Part shown: positions 26,961-34,705 of the stretch, piece after piece
Layout of the letters: each line of letters begins with the position of its first letter
How positions within the stretch are numbered: the stretch's first letter is position 1
Assembly: GCF_017592555.1 (NCBI RefSeq)
Contig: NZ_JAGFNS010000009.1
Coordinates: 186,001-250,000 of the forward strand
DNA: 64,000 nt
Reading direction: 5' to 3'
Source: Actinoplanes flavus
Lineage (GTDB): Bacteria; Actinomycetota; Actinomycetes; Mycobacteriales; Micromonosporaceae
Position numbers and translations under genes: made by a program
Notes under the pieces: model-generated
The model's database searches: none
What the model saw: the letters and a program-made list of their open reading frames with translations, nothing else
Told to the model about the DNA's origin: nothing

Positions 26961-29900
26961 AATGACCTCCGGTCCTGGACGACCGGGTCGTCGTGTGCGG
27001 CGAGGGTGGCCGCTGCCAGGGCCGCTGCCCCGGTCTCGCTCAGCCGTCCGGCGGCGACCAGCAACCAGTGCAGGGGTGCGTGGCGGCGGGTCAGCACCAG
27101 GCACCAGATCCGCTGAGCCGCGGTGAGGTGGCCGGCCGCTGCCAGATGGTCGGCCACCCCCATCCGCTCGCCGGTGCCGGCCTCGCGATCGGCGAGGACC
27201 GTCGCCACGAGATCCGCGCCGGGCTCGCCGTGGATCAGGACGACCGTCCTGCCGATCGCCATGACTTCGCTGTAATGGAGGACCGGAAGATCGATCAGAC
27301 CGCGCGTCATGCGGTCCGCCTCGTCGAATCGGCCCTTGACGGCGAAGGCGAACGCCATCTGGGCACGTGCCTGGATCGAGATCCCGGGCAGGCCGTCGAG
27401 AGTGGCGGTGATCCGTCCGGCCTCCTCCGGGCCCCCGGCGGCCAGCCAGGCCTCGATGCAGTCGGCGGCCTCCCAGTTGTTCTGCATCAGCAGGGGCAGA
27501 CTGTCCCGGGCGATCCCGATCGCGGCCTCCGGGAAGCCCGCGTCGGCGAGCGCCTCGATCAGGTTCCCGATCCACCTGGTCCGCCCCGGTCGCCGGCCGC
27601 GGATCGCTGCGAGAACCTCGTCCAGGGCGACGCCACCCTTCACCGCGAGCCACGCTCCGGCGGCCAGACCGACGGTGTAGGCGTCGGCGCCGAGGTCCGC
27701 CATCACGTCCCGTGCCAGCTCGACGGTCTCCGCCTCGCACCCGGCGTCGGCCAGGCCGCGGACCGCGTGTGCCCGTGTGCGCGGATCGCCGTGCCGGCGG
27801 ATCGACACGACCGCCTCGGGAAGACGCCGGTCACCGGGCCGCAGGCAGGACGCGAGCAACGGCTGCGCCTCGTGACCGAGATCGGACGCCTCGGTGAGCA
27901 CCGCGACGGCCAGGTCACCGGCTTCGTCGAGCCGGCCGATCCGGGCGAGTCCTTCCGCGACGGTGGCCCGCTGACGAGCGGAGAGCGGCGTGGCCAGCAG
28001 TTCCCTGATCGCGGCAGTCCGCTCGGCGCCCTCGGGCAGGGTGGGCAGCCAGGTCTGGAGAGCGGACCGGAGCCGCTCGGCGTCGAGGCGGCCACCGAGG
28101 GCCGACTCCCGGGCCACCCGGACCGCCGTCTCCGCGCCGCCGAGTTCCATCAGCTCGGCCGCGGCCTGCACCCGATCTATCGGCTGGACGCCGGGGTCCT
28201 GGCACAGCCGCTCCAGCAGGATCCGGCTCAACCGCCCGGAAGGTTCCAGGGCGCTCGCGGCCCGGGCCGCCTCCAGCAGGTCCGCGCCTCGCAGGGCCGG
28301 AGCCATCTCCTCCAGCCGGTCCAGCGCCCGCCCGGGGTCGGACACCCGGCCCAGCGCTCGTAACGCCGCGATGCGCAGCGGTTCGGGCAGTGCCGGCTCG
28401 GCCGCCAGCCCGGTGAGACGCTCGATGACCTCCGGGTCGTCGACGAACCCCGCCAGCACCTCGACGATCGCATCGACCTCGACCAGCGCCAGCGGGAACA
28501 GGCCGGCCGGATCGAGGTCGGTCCCCTGTTCCTCGCGGATCGAGTGGAAGTGGGCGAGAGCGAACAGCCGGTCCAGCACGCGCCGTCTGATCTCCGGCGG
28601 CGCGCCGCCCGTCTCGGCGAGCAGACGGCCGGCGAGCAGTGCCCGTTGCGGATCGCCGAGCAGGAGAGGGTCGATGATGCGGCCGACGTCGTGGGCGGGC
28701 TCGCGGCCCCAGCGGGCGAACAGGAACAGGACGAACTCGCGCTCCGCCGGCCGCATCCCTTTGGCGATCCACTCGCCCAGGCCGGTGAACTCGGGACCGA
28801 CCCGGGTGGCGTGCTCCTCGGCGGCCAGGAACTCGGCGAAGGAGTGGTGCAGGAACCGCAGCCGGTCCCCTTCGTACCGCAGCAGGCCGGTGCCCACCAG
28901 GACCGCCCGGACGTCGTCCTCCCAGCCGGCGGGCGGCCGCTCGCCCGGTGACGCGTGTTCGGTGATCCATGCGAGGGCCGCCTCGATCAGACCCCGTTCG
29001 CTGTCCAGGCGGACCGCGCCGAGATGGCGCAGCAGCGTCCGCCGGCTGTCGTAGATCCATTCGGCGAAACGGCGGCGGGCCGGCCGCCCGGCGTTCATCC
29101 GGCGCAGCTCGGCGCTGGTGTGCCGTCCGCTGGTGTCGTCGTCGAGCAGGTGGTCGAAGAACCGCTCGTACAGGTCGAGCCGGCCGCTGGGCAGGGGACG
29201 GTCCGGGTACCGGGTGTAGGTGATGGCCGCGATCGTGGCCAGCAGCGGGTTCCGGACGAGCTCCCGCAGCCGCCCGTCGGCGGTCTGGTGCAGGAACCGG
29301 GCCGCGTCCCGCTCCGGCTGCCGCGACCCCTGGACGCCGAACCACTTCTCCGCGAAGATCCGCAGCTCGTCCCGCCCGAACGGCTCCACCGAGTAGGTCT
29401 CGACATGCTGGGTCCGCAGCGGCCCGAACTCGGTGTCCGGCAGCTGCCGGGTGGTCACCACGATGCGGTAGTCGCCACCGGGCCGGCACCGCGCGGCCAG
29501 GGCCTGGATCACCTCGCCGCGGGCGGACCGGTCCACGATCTCGTCCAGCCCGTCCACGATGACCAGCCAGCGGATCCCGAACGGCCGCCGTTCGAACTGG
29601 GCGGCCTGCGGTTCGGAGACCAGGCGCAACCCGAGCGCCGACTGCACGGCCGCGGCCAGCCCCGCGGTCCAGGAGCGGGCCCCGACCAGGGTGCGGGCCG
29701 GGATGCGCAGCGGGACGACCGGCTCGCTGATCGGCGGCTTCTCCCCGTTCCACTGCCGGAGCCAGAGCCGGGACAGCTGCAACGTCAGGTACTGGCCGAA
29801 CGTCGACTTCCCGGCCCCCGGTTCCCCGGTGATGACCAGGTGTTCGTGCCGGTCGAGGGCCTCGGTGATCGGGATCGGCTTCTCGCCGCCGCTGTCGGCG

Positions 29901-30427
29901 CGTTCCCGGTCGGCGCCGTCGGCACGCGCCTCCTTGCGGTCGGCCTTCGCGGCGACCGGCTGCGTCCTGGCCCGCTGCCGGACGTAGACGGCCGACACCG
30001 GCGGGGGTTCCACCCCGAGCAGCTGGTACGGCAGCAGGTCGACCGCCTGTGCCTGAGCTTCGAGGATGTCCTGCAACGCGGCGGGCGGCCAGGGCAGCCG
30101 GTCCCAGGAGTCCACGGCCGGGGATCCCCGGTCCCGGTCCGCGGCGGTCTGCCGCTCGATGGCCTGTTTGGCGCGCCACCACAGCGGGTCCACCTCGGCG
30201 GCGCCGCGTCCCAGCGCCACCGCCAGCGCGCGGCAGGACTCCAGGGCGAGGAAGCGGCTGCCGTTCGCGAAGCCGTAGACGACGTTCTTGTCGAACGGGT
30301 GCCGTTGCACGAACGCGTTGACGCTCGGATAGCCCGCCTGGTCGAGGGCGGCCTTGAACCAGGCGGCGATCTCCTCCAGCTCCGGATGTGCGCCGGAGCC
30401 CGGACCGGCGGGGCGGCCTCCCGGCAT
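26912..30427 (-). CDS. NACHT-domain STAND NTPase with HEAT/TPR-like repeats (candidate antiphage bNACHT)
   Basis: 1171 aa. Residues 1-85 resemble a small HTH (SVNAFVQRHPFDKNVVYGFA). The NACHT module spans about 190-560 with Walker A ITGEPGAGKST, Walker B RWLVIVDGLDEIVD, sensor-like RIVVTTRQ and the typical closing motif RFLHHSFAEFLAAEEHA. The remaining ~600 residues are helical repeats, the sensor/ligand arm of such proteins. Bacterial NACHT proteins include phage-defence NLR-like systems that oligomerise on sensing phage products; no nuclease or other known killing domain is recognisable here. ATG at 30427 has GGGAG 5 nt upstream; its 3' end cuts into a small ORF. Confidence 0.88.
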   Translation of the reverse strand: MPGGRPAGPGSGAHPELEEIAAWFKAALDQAGYPSVNAFVQRHPFDKNVVYGFANGSRFLALESCRALAVALGRGAAEVDPLWWRAKQAIERQTAADRDRGSPAVDSWDRLPWPPAALQDILEAQAQAVDLLPYQLLGVEPPPVSAVYVRQRARTQPVAAKADRKEARADGADRERADSGGEKPIPITEALDRHEHLVITGEPGAGKSTFGQYLTLQLSRLWLRQWNGEKPPISEPVVPLRIPARTLVGARSWTAGLAAAVQSALGLRLVSEPQAAQFERRPFGIRWLVIVDGLDEIVDRSARGEVIQALAARCRPGGDYRIVVTTRQLPDTEFGPLRTQHVETYSVEPFGRDELRIFAEKWFGVQGSRQPERDAARFLHQTADGRLRELVRNPLLATIAAITYTRYPDRPLPSGRLDLYERFFDHLLDDDTSGRHTSAELRRMNAGRPARRRFAEWIYDSRRTLLRHLGAVRLDSERGLIEAALAWITEHASPGERPPAGWEDDVRAVLVGTGLLRYEGDRLRFLHHSFAEFLAAEEHATRVGPEFTGLGEWIAKGMRPAEREFVLFLFARWGREPAHDVGRIIDPLLLGDPQRALLAGRLLAETGGAPPEIRRRVLDRLFALAHFHSIREEQGTDLDPAGLFPLALVEVDAIVEVLAGFVDDPEVIERLTGLAAEPALPEPLRIAALRALGRVSDPGRALDRLEEMAPALRGADLLEAARAASALEPSGRLSRILLERLCQDPGVQPIDRVQAAAELMELGGAETAVRVARESALGGRLDAERLRSALQTWLPTLPEGAERTAAIRELLATPLSARQRATVAEGLARIGRLDEAGDLAVAVLTEASDLGHEAQPLLASCLRPGDRRLPEAVVSIRRHGDPRTRAHAVRGLADAGCEAETVELARDVMADLGADAYTVGLAAGAWLAVKGGVALDEVLAAIRGRRPGRTRWIGNLIEALADAGFPEAAIGIARDSLPLLMQNNWEAADCIEAWLAAGGPEEAGRITATLDGLPGISIQARAQMAFAFAVKGRFDEADRMTRGLIDLPVLHYSEVMAIGRTVVLIHGEPGADLVATVLADREAGTGERMGVADHLAAAGHLTAAQRIWCLVLTRRHAPLHWLLVAAGRLSETGAAALAAATLAAHDDPVVQDRRSLIEAVCRTSSARSGRL

Positions 30428-30452
30428 GGGCACTCCCGACCTCGGTTTCCAC

Positions 30453-30479
30453 GAGTTTCCCGAGCGTATCGAGAAACTC
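30453..30479. promoter_or_regulatory. Inverted repeat upstream of the NACHT gene
   Basis: GAGTTTC (30453-30459) and GAAACTC (30473-30479) form a 7-bp inverted repeat with a 13-bp spacer. It lies 26 bp upstream of the NACHT start and 52 bp upstream of the small divergent gene. It could be an operator, possibly for the NACHT protein's own HTH. Confidence 0.4.
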
Positions 30480-30530
30480 CGCGGCCCCGCCATGCTCGGT
30501 GTGCACCGGAGGGAAGGAAGGGGTGGAGCG

Positions 30531-30713
30531 ATGAGTCCGATGGAGACACTGGTGGCCCTCGCCGGCCCGGTGGCGACCGTCGCCGCGGCGTGGCTGGGTC
30601 ACCGCGCCGCCGCGCCGGGGCGGAAGGCGGCGCGGCGCGGGGATCCCCCGGCCGCCGCCGACGGCCGCCGCCAGGGGACACGGCGGTCGAGGAACGCGCG
30701 GAACATGACGTAG
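30531..30713 (+). CDS. Small membrane-anchored protein, possibly truncated
   Basis: 60 aa starting at ATG 30531 with GGTGGAGCG just upstream, a good Shine-Dalgarno. Residues 5-25 (ETLVALAGPVATVAAAWLGH) form one TM helix; the rest is Arg-rich and low in complexity. The last 115 bp lie antisense to the 3' end of the first PAP2 gene, an overlap that suggests either gene has lost its original end. No family recognised. Confidence 0.45.
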   Translation: MSPMETLVALAGPVATVAAAWLGHRAAAPGRKAARRGDPPAAADGRRQGTRRSRNARNMT

Positions 30714-31318
30714 ACGCAGGTGCAGCCGTTCACGAAGGCGGCGACCACGTCGCTGGGGTGGTGCATGCCGCGGTACATGCGGGCCAGCGCCACCCCGGCC
30801 GGGACCAGCACGAGCGCCCAGCACAGCGCTTTCAGCCAGGTCCGCCGGGCCAGCGTCGCCAGCAGCACGGCGAGGCCGAGGTAGAGGGCGACGGCGGCCG
30901 AGGTGTGCCCGGACGGGAAGCTGGAGGTGGGTGGCGACTCGTCCATCCGGGGCACGTCCGGCCGGGGCCGGTCGATGGCGACCGTGGTGAAGTAGAAGAC
31001 CAGCGCCTGGGCGGTCACCGCGAGGCAGAGGAAGAGCGGCTCACGGACCCGGCGCAGGGTGAGCGCCAGCACGAGCGCGGCCACCGCGGTCACGCCGACG
31101 ATCCGGGGCGTGTCGGCGACGCCGCTGGCCAGGTGTGACACGTCGCTGAGCGTCTCGGTGCGGTGCCCGGCGAAGAAGCGGTTCACCCCGTCCTCGACGG
31201 TCAGCGGCCAGAGGTGGGTGGCCGCGCGGGTCAGCAGCACCCCGATTCCGATCATGACAGCCAGCAGGGCGGCGATCGGCAGCAGCACCCGCTTGAGGGC
31301 TTGTACGACTATCGGCAC
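30599..31318 (-). CDS. PAP2-superfamily membrane phosphatase (first copy)
   Basis: 239 aa with about six TM helices. The phosphatase signature is complete: IDRPRPDVPR (KxxxxxxRP-like, with the Arg-Pro), PSGHTSAAV and ARMYRGMHHPSDVVAA (SRxxxxxHxxxD-like). It probably dephosphorylates undecaprenyl diphosphate, phosphatidic acid or a related lipid at the outer membrane face. GTG at 31318 is chosen because the N-terminal TM helix begins directly after it and the second PAP2 gene ends 10 bp upstream. The Arg/Ala-rich tail of about 25 residues is unusual and overlaps the opposite small ORF. Confidence 0.85.
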   Translation of the reverse strand: MPIVVQALKRVLLPIAALLAVMIGIGVLLTRAATHLWPLTVEDGVNRFFAGHRTETLSDVSHLASGVADTPRIVGVTAVAALVLALTLRRVREPLFLCLAVTAQALVFYFTTVAIDRPRPDVPRMDESPPTSSFPSGHTSAAVALYLGLAVLLATLARRTWLKALCWALVLVPAGVALARMYRGMHHPSDVVAAFVNGCTCVYVMFRAFLDRRVPWRRPSAAAGGSPRRAAFRPGAAAR

Positions 31319-31328
31319 GGCCGTTGCG

Positions 31329-32009
31329 TTACCCCAACGGGCCACTCCGGACACGCGCCGGCCGGCGACGGCGGACGCCGGCACGCCGGAAGACCAGCAG
31401 GGTGATCGCCGGGACGACCGCGCCGAGCAGCAGGCCGGCCACCACGTCGCTGGTCCAGTGCACGCCGAGGATCACCCGGCTGACCGCGGTGCCCACCGGG
31501 ATCAGCACGGCCGCCACCCACAGGGCCCGGGCGCGCGGGAAGATCACCACGAAGACGGCCATGCCGAGGGCGGCGTTGAGGGCGTGGCCGGACGGGAACG
31601 CGTACCCGACGGCCCGCGCCACCGGCTCCAGCAGCTCCGGGCGGTCCCGGCCGATCAGCAGCTTGAGCAGGGCGCCGAGCAGCCCGCCGGCGGCCATCGT
31701 GACGGCCACCCAGACGGCCGGCCGGCGGGCGCCGCGGCGGACCAGCCAGATCACCAAGAGCAGCGCGGCCAGCCGGAAGACGTTCGGCTGGAAGACGTTC
31801 GTCACCCAGGTCGTCGCGGTGGTCAGAGCCGGGTTGCCCAGGGCGGCCTCGTGCAGCCGGTCGGTGACCGACCGGTCGAACGCGTGCAGCGGCTCCCAGC
31901 CGCCCACCACCAGGGCGGCGAGCAGGGCGAACGGGACGAGCGGGAGGACCGCGACGGCGGCCGCCGCGCCCGCCCGGGCTTCGAGGGAGATCTCCTGGTC
32001 CGGCTGCAT
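31329..32009 (-). CDS. PAP2-superfamily membrane phosphatase (second copy)
   Basis: 226 aa, six TM helices. Motifs LLIGRDRPEL, AFPSGHALNAAL and SRVILGVHWTSDVVAG give the three catalytic blocks with both His and the Asp. Same reaction class as its downstream neighbour, to which it is only distantly similar, so this is an old tandem pair rather than a recent duplication. TAATGA ends 6 nt before the ATG, a weak leaderless signal. It is divergent from the GGDEF-EAL gene. Confidence 0.9.
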   Translation of the reverse strand: MQPDQEISLEARAGAAAAVAVLPLVPFALLAALVVGGWEPLHAFDRSVTDRLHEAALGNPALTTATTWVTNVFQPNVFRLAALLLVIWLVRRGARRPAVWVAVTMAAGGLLGALLKLLIGRDRPELLEPVARAVGYAFPSGHALNAALGMAVFVVIFPRARALWVAAVLIPVGTAVSRVILGVHWTSDVVAGLLLGAVVPAITLLVFRRAGVRRRRPARVRSGPLG

Positions 32010-32121
32010 GGCGACTCATTACCCCACAGTTCACCTGGATCTCACCTGTGGGGGCCCCGCCGGGCCCGGCTGTGACCGGGCACGCTCTCAGCTCGACCCG
32101 GACCGTGCCGAACACCTCGTC

Positions 32122-34329
32122 GTGCGAAATGGACCGGTCCGGTTCTGGGCGGGATGGCTGCTGGTGGCGGCCACCGCCGCTCTGTGCTTCCCGCTGATGC
32201 CCGACGACACGCTCGCCGCGAGGATCTACGTCAACGCGGTCGGGCTGTCGTCGGTGGCCGCGATGATCATCGGCATCCGGCGGCACCGGCCGGAGCACTG
32301 GCGGGTCTGGGCGCTGTTCGCGACCGGGCTGGCGGTGTTCATCGCGGGCGACATCACGTACGACGTGACCGAACTGCGCCTCGGCGAGTACCCGTACCCG
32401 TCGTGGGCGGACGTGTTGTACCTGTGCGCGTACCCGCTGCTGTTCACGGCGCTGGCGAAGCTGGGCCGCGGGCACGGCGACCGCGACTGGGGCGGCATCA
32501 TCGACGCGGCCGTCATCTCCACCGGGATCGGCCTGGTCTACTGGGTGTTCGTGATCGGGCCCACGCTGGGCGACGTCGCCGCCCCGCCGCTGGAACGGCT
32601 GGTCACCATCGCCTACCCGCTCTCCGACGTGCTGCTGACCACGGCCACCGCCCGGTTGCTGACCCGCCCGGAGAACCGGACCACGAGCCTGCGCCTGATG
32701 GGTGTGGGCGCGGCCATCATGCTCACCGGCGACCTTTTCTACACGACGATGTCGGCCACCGCCGAGTACACCGGCGGGCTGGTCGAGTCGGGCTTCCTGG
32801 TGGCGTACGCCTGCTGGGGTGCCGCCGCCCTGCACCCGTCGATGCGGCAGCGCCCGGACACCGCCCTGGCCGCGCACCGGATCGGGAAGGGCCGCCTGGC
32901 CGTCCTGGCCATGTTCACGTTGATCGCGCCCGGCCTGCTGTTCCTCCAGGGGTTCACCGACGCCGCCGCGATCGCCTGGGGTCCGCTCGGCATCGGCGCG
33001 GTGGCGCTGTTCCTGCTCGTGGTGCTGCGCATGTGGGACCTGGTCCAGCAGCTGAGGACGCAGGCCACCCGGCTCGGTGACCTGGCCATGCACGACACGC
33101 TGACCGGGCTGGCCAACCGGCGTGCCTTCGAGGAGCGGCTCGCCGCGGCGGTCGCCGCCGGAGCCCCCTCGGTGCTGCTGCTCGACCTGAACGGCTTCAA
33201 GGCGGTCAACGACCGGTTCGGGCACGCGGTCGGCGACGACCTGCTGGCCGCGGTCGGGCGACGGATCGGCGCGGAACTGCCGGAGGGCGCGGTGGCGGCC
33301 CGGATGGGCGGCGACGAGTTCGCCGTGCTGCTGCCCGGGCCGTGCCCGGACCACTGCGAGGACCTGGCCGTGCGGCTGCGCGCGGCGATCCACCGGCCGA
33401 TCCGGGCCGGCGGGCAGGACCTGCTGGTCGGCGCCAGCATCGGCATCGCCGACGGTGGTGACCCGGTGGAGATCCTGCGCCGCGCGGACGTGGCGATGTA
33501 CGCCGCGAAGGCCGACGGCGGCCGGCACCGCCGGTACGACGGGGACCTGGACGACCGGGCCGGCGAGGAGGCCCGGCTCGGCGCCGAGTTGCGGACCGCG
33601 CTGGACGCCGGCGAGTTCCACCTGGTCTACCAGCCGATCGTCGAGCTCCCGTACGGCAACGTGGTCGCCGTGGAGAGCCTGGTCCGCTGGTGGAACCCGG
33701 AGCGGGGTTACGTCGGCCCGGACGTGTTCATCCCGGTCGCCGAGCGCACCGGCCTGATCGTCGAGCTGGGTGAGTGGATCCTGCGGACCGCCTGCCGCCA
33801 GTACGCGCAGTGGTGGCGCCAGGGTGTGGCGCCGCACCGGTTCGGCGTCAACGTCTCCGCACGTCAGCTCGCCGAGCCCGGTTTCGTCGACCTGGTCGCG
33901 GCGGTGCTGGCCGAGACCGGGGTGCATCCGGCGCGGCTGGTGGTCGAGGTCACCGAAACGGCCGTGTTCGGCGGCGGTGCGGCGGTGCGTGCGGTCCGGG
34001 AGCTGACCGAGCTGGGTGTGGAGATCGCCCTGGACGACTTCGGCACCGGCCACTCGTCGCTGGGCCTGCTCCAGACGCTGCCGGTCCGGGTGCTGAAGGT
34101 CGACAAGTCGTTCGTCGAGAACGTCACGATGGCCGGGCGGCACGCGGTCATCGCCACCTCGCTGATCCAGGTGGCGAACGGTCTGGGCCTGGTCGCGGTG
34201 GCCGAGGGTGTGGAGACCGCCGAGCAGGCCGCCGAGCTGTACCGGATCGGTTACCGCCGGGCGCAGGGCTACCACTTCGGCCGCCCGGCGATGGCCCAGC
34301 TCACCACGGCCGAGCAGGTGGCGGCCTAG
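32122..34329 (+). CDS. Membrane GGDEF-EAL cyclic-di-GMP enzyme
   Basis: 735 aa. About nine TM helices (residues 5-305) form an uncharacterised sensor. The GGDEF domain is at about 320-480 with an intact RMGGDEFAVLL active site; no clear RxxD inhibitory site is evident upstream. The EAL domain is at about 490-735. Its signature reads ESL (AVESLVRWW) instead of EAL, but the metal and catalytic residues elsewhere (NVSARQL, VEVTET, DDFGTGHSS, KVDKSF, EGVET) are kept, so phosphodiesterase activity is plausible. GTG at 32122 is the only start that keeps TM1 intact; no Shine-Dalgarno is visible. Confidence 0.9.
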   Translation: MRNGPVRFWAGWLLVAATAALCFPLMPDDTLAARIYVNAVGLSSVAAMIIGIRRHRPEHWRVWALFATGLAVFIAGDITYDVTELRLGEYPYPSWADVLYLCAYPLLFTALAKLGRGHGDRDWGGIIDAAVISTGIGLVYWVFVIGPTLGDVAAPPLERLVTIAYPLSDVLLTTATARLLTRPENRTTSLRLMGVGAAIMLTGDLFYTTMSATAEYTGGLVESGFLVAYACWGAAALHPSMRQRPDTALAAHRIGKGRLAVLAMFTLIAPGLLFLQGFTDAAAIAWGPLGIGAVALFLLVVLRMWDLVQQLRTQATRLGDLAMHDTLTGLANRRAFEERLAAAVAAGAPSVLLLDLNGFKAVNDRFGHAVGDDLLAAVGRRIGAELPEGAVAARMGGDEFAVLLPGPCPDHCEDLAVRLRAAIHRPIRAGGQDLLVGASIGIADGGDPVEILRRADVAMYAAKADGGRHRRYDGDLDDRAGEEARLGAELRTALDAGEFHLVYQPIVELPYGNVVAVESLVRWWNPERGYVGPDVFIPVAERTGLIVELGEWILRTACRQYAQWWRQGVAPHRFGVNVSARQLAEPGFVDLVAAVLAETGVHPARLVVEVTETAVFGGGAAVRAVRELTELGVEIALDDFGTGHSSLGLLQTLPVRVLKVDKSFVENVTMAGRHAVIATSLIQVANGLGLVAVAEGVETAEQAAELYRIGYRRAQGYHFGRPAMAQLTTAEQVAA

Positions 34330-34385
34330 TCGTCGTAGCCCAGCTCGTAGCGGTGGACGTCGTTGGAGACCTCGCCGTCGGTCAT
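34326..34385 (-). CDS. Tiny 19-codon ORF with strong Shine-Dalgarno
   Basis: MTDGEVSNDVHRYELGYDD encoded from ATG 34385, with AAGGGAG ending 6 nt upstream, the best ribosome-binding site in this region. The ATG overlaps the TGA of a preceding ORF (ATGA), and the stop overlaps the GGDEF-EAL stop on the other strand. The peptide is acidic with an aromatic-rich end. It could be a genuine micropeptide, a RiPP-like precursor or the head of a gene that lost its body. Confidence 0.35.
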   Translation of the reverse strand: MTDGEVSNDVHRYELGYDD

Positions 34386-34581
34386 CGGGGTCTCCCTTGC
34401 GGTTCGGCGAGGCCGGCGCTGACGGAGGCGAAGCGGGCGGACAGCGCGGCCAGCGCGTTGCCCATCCGGATGGGCGGGCCCGGGCGCCGACCCGGGAGGC
34501 GAGGGCGGCGGCGAGCGGTTCGATGCCGACGGAGGCGCGCAGCCGGGCGGCCCGTTTCATGCCCGAGAGATGGCTGGTCAC
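34382..34581 (-). pseudogene. Short frameshifted ORF upstream of the 19-codon ORF
   Basis: GTG at 34581 follows TACCGT (34588-34593) by 6 nt, a leaderless-type start. It encodes MTSHLSGMKRAARLRASVG and continues to about codon 36. The natural continuation then lies in another frame (IRMGNALAALSARFASVSAG), ending at a TGA that overlaps the next start. The span of 200 bp is not a multiple of 3. Family unknown. Confidence 0.35.
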
Positions 34582-34585
34582 GCCG

Positions 34586-34705
34586 CTACGGTAAGGCCTT
34601 GAGGGTGACCACCCACGTCAGCCCGGCGGGCGCGCCGCGGCCGTGCGCCGGCAGCGCCTCGCGGGTCGCCCACGGCAGCGCGCGTAGCCCGTACCAGAGA
34701 ATGAT
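34586..34705 (-). pseudogene. Start-less C-terminal gene fragment after the AAA ATPase
   Basis: Directly after the ATPase stop, and in the same frame, 39 codons read like the end of a globular protein (IILWYGLRALPWATREALPA, then GLTWVVTLKALP) and end at a TAG at 34586-34588. There is no start codon of its own. It may be the remnant of a deleted gene or an ancestral C-terminal extension of the ATPase. The TGG-rich end recalls SAM-dependent methyltransferase tails, but that is weak. Confidence 0.3.
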
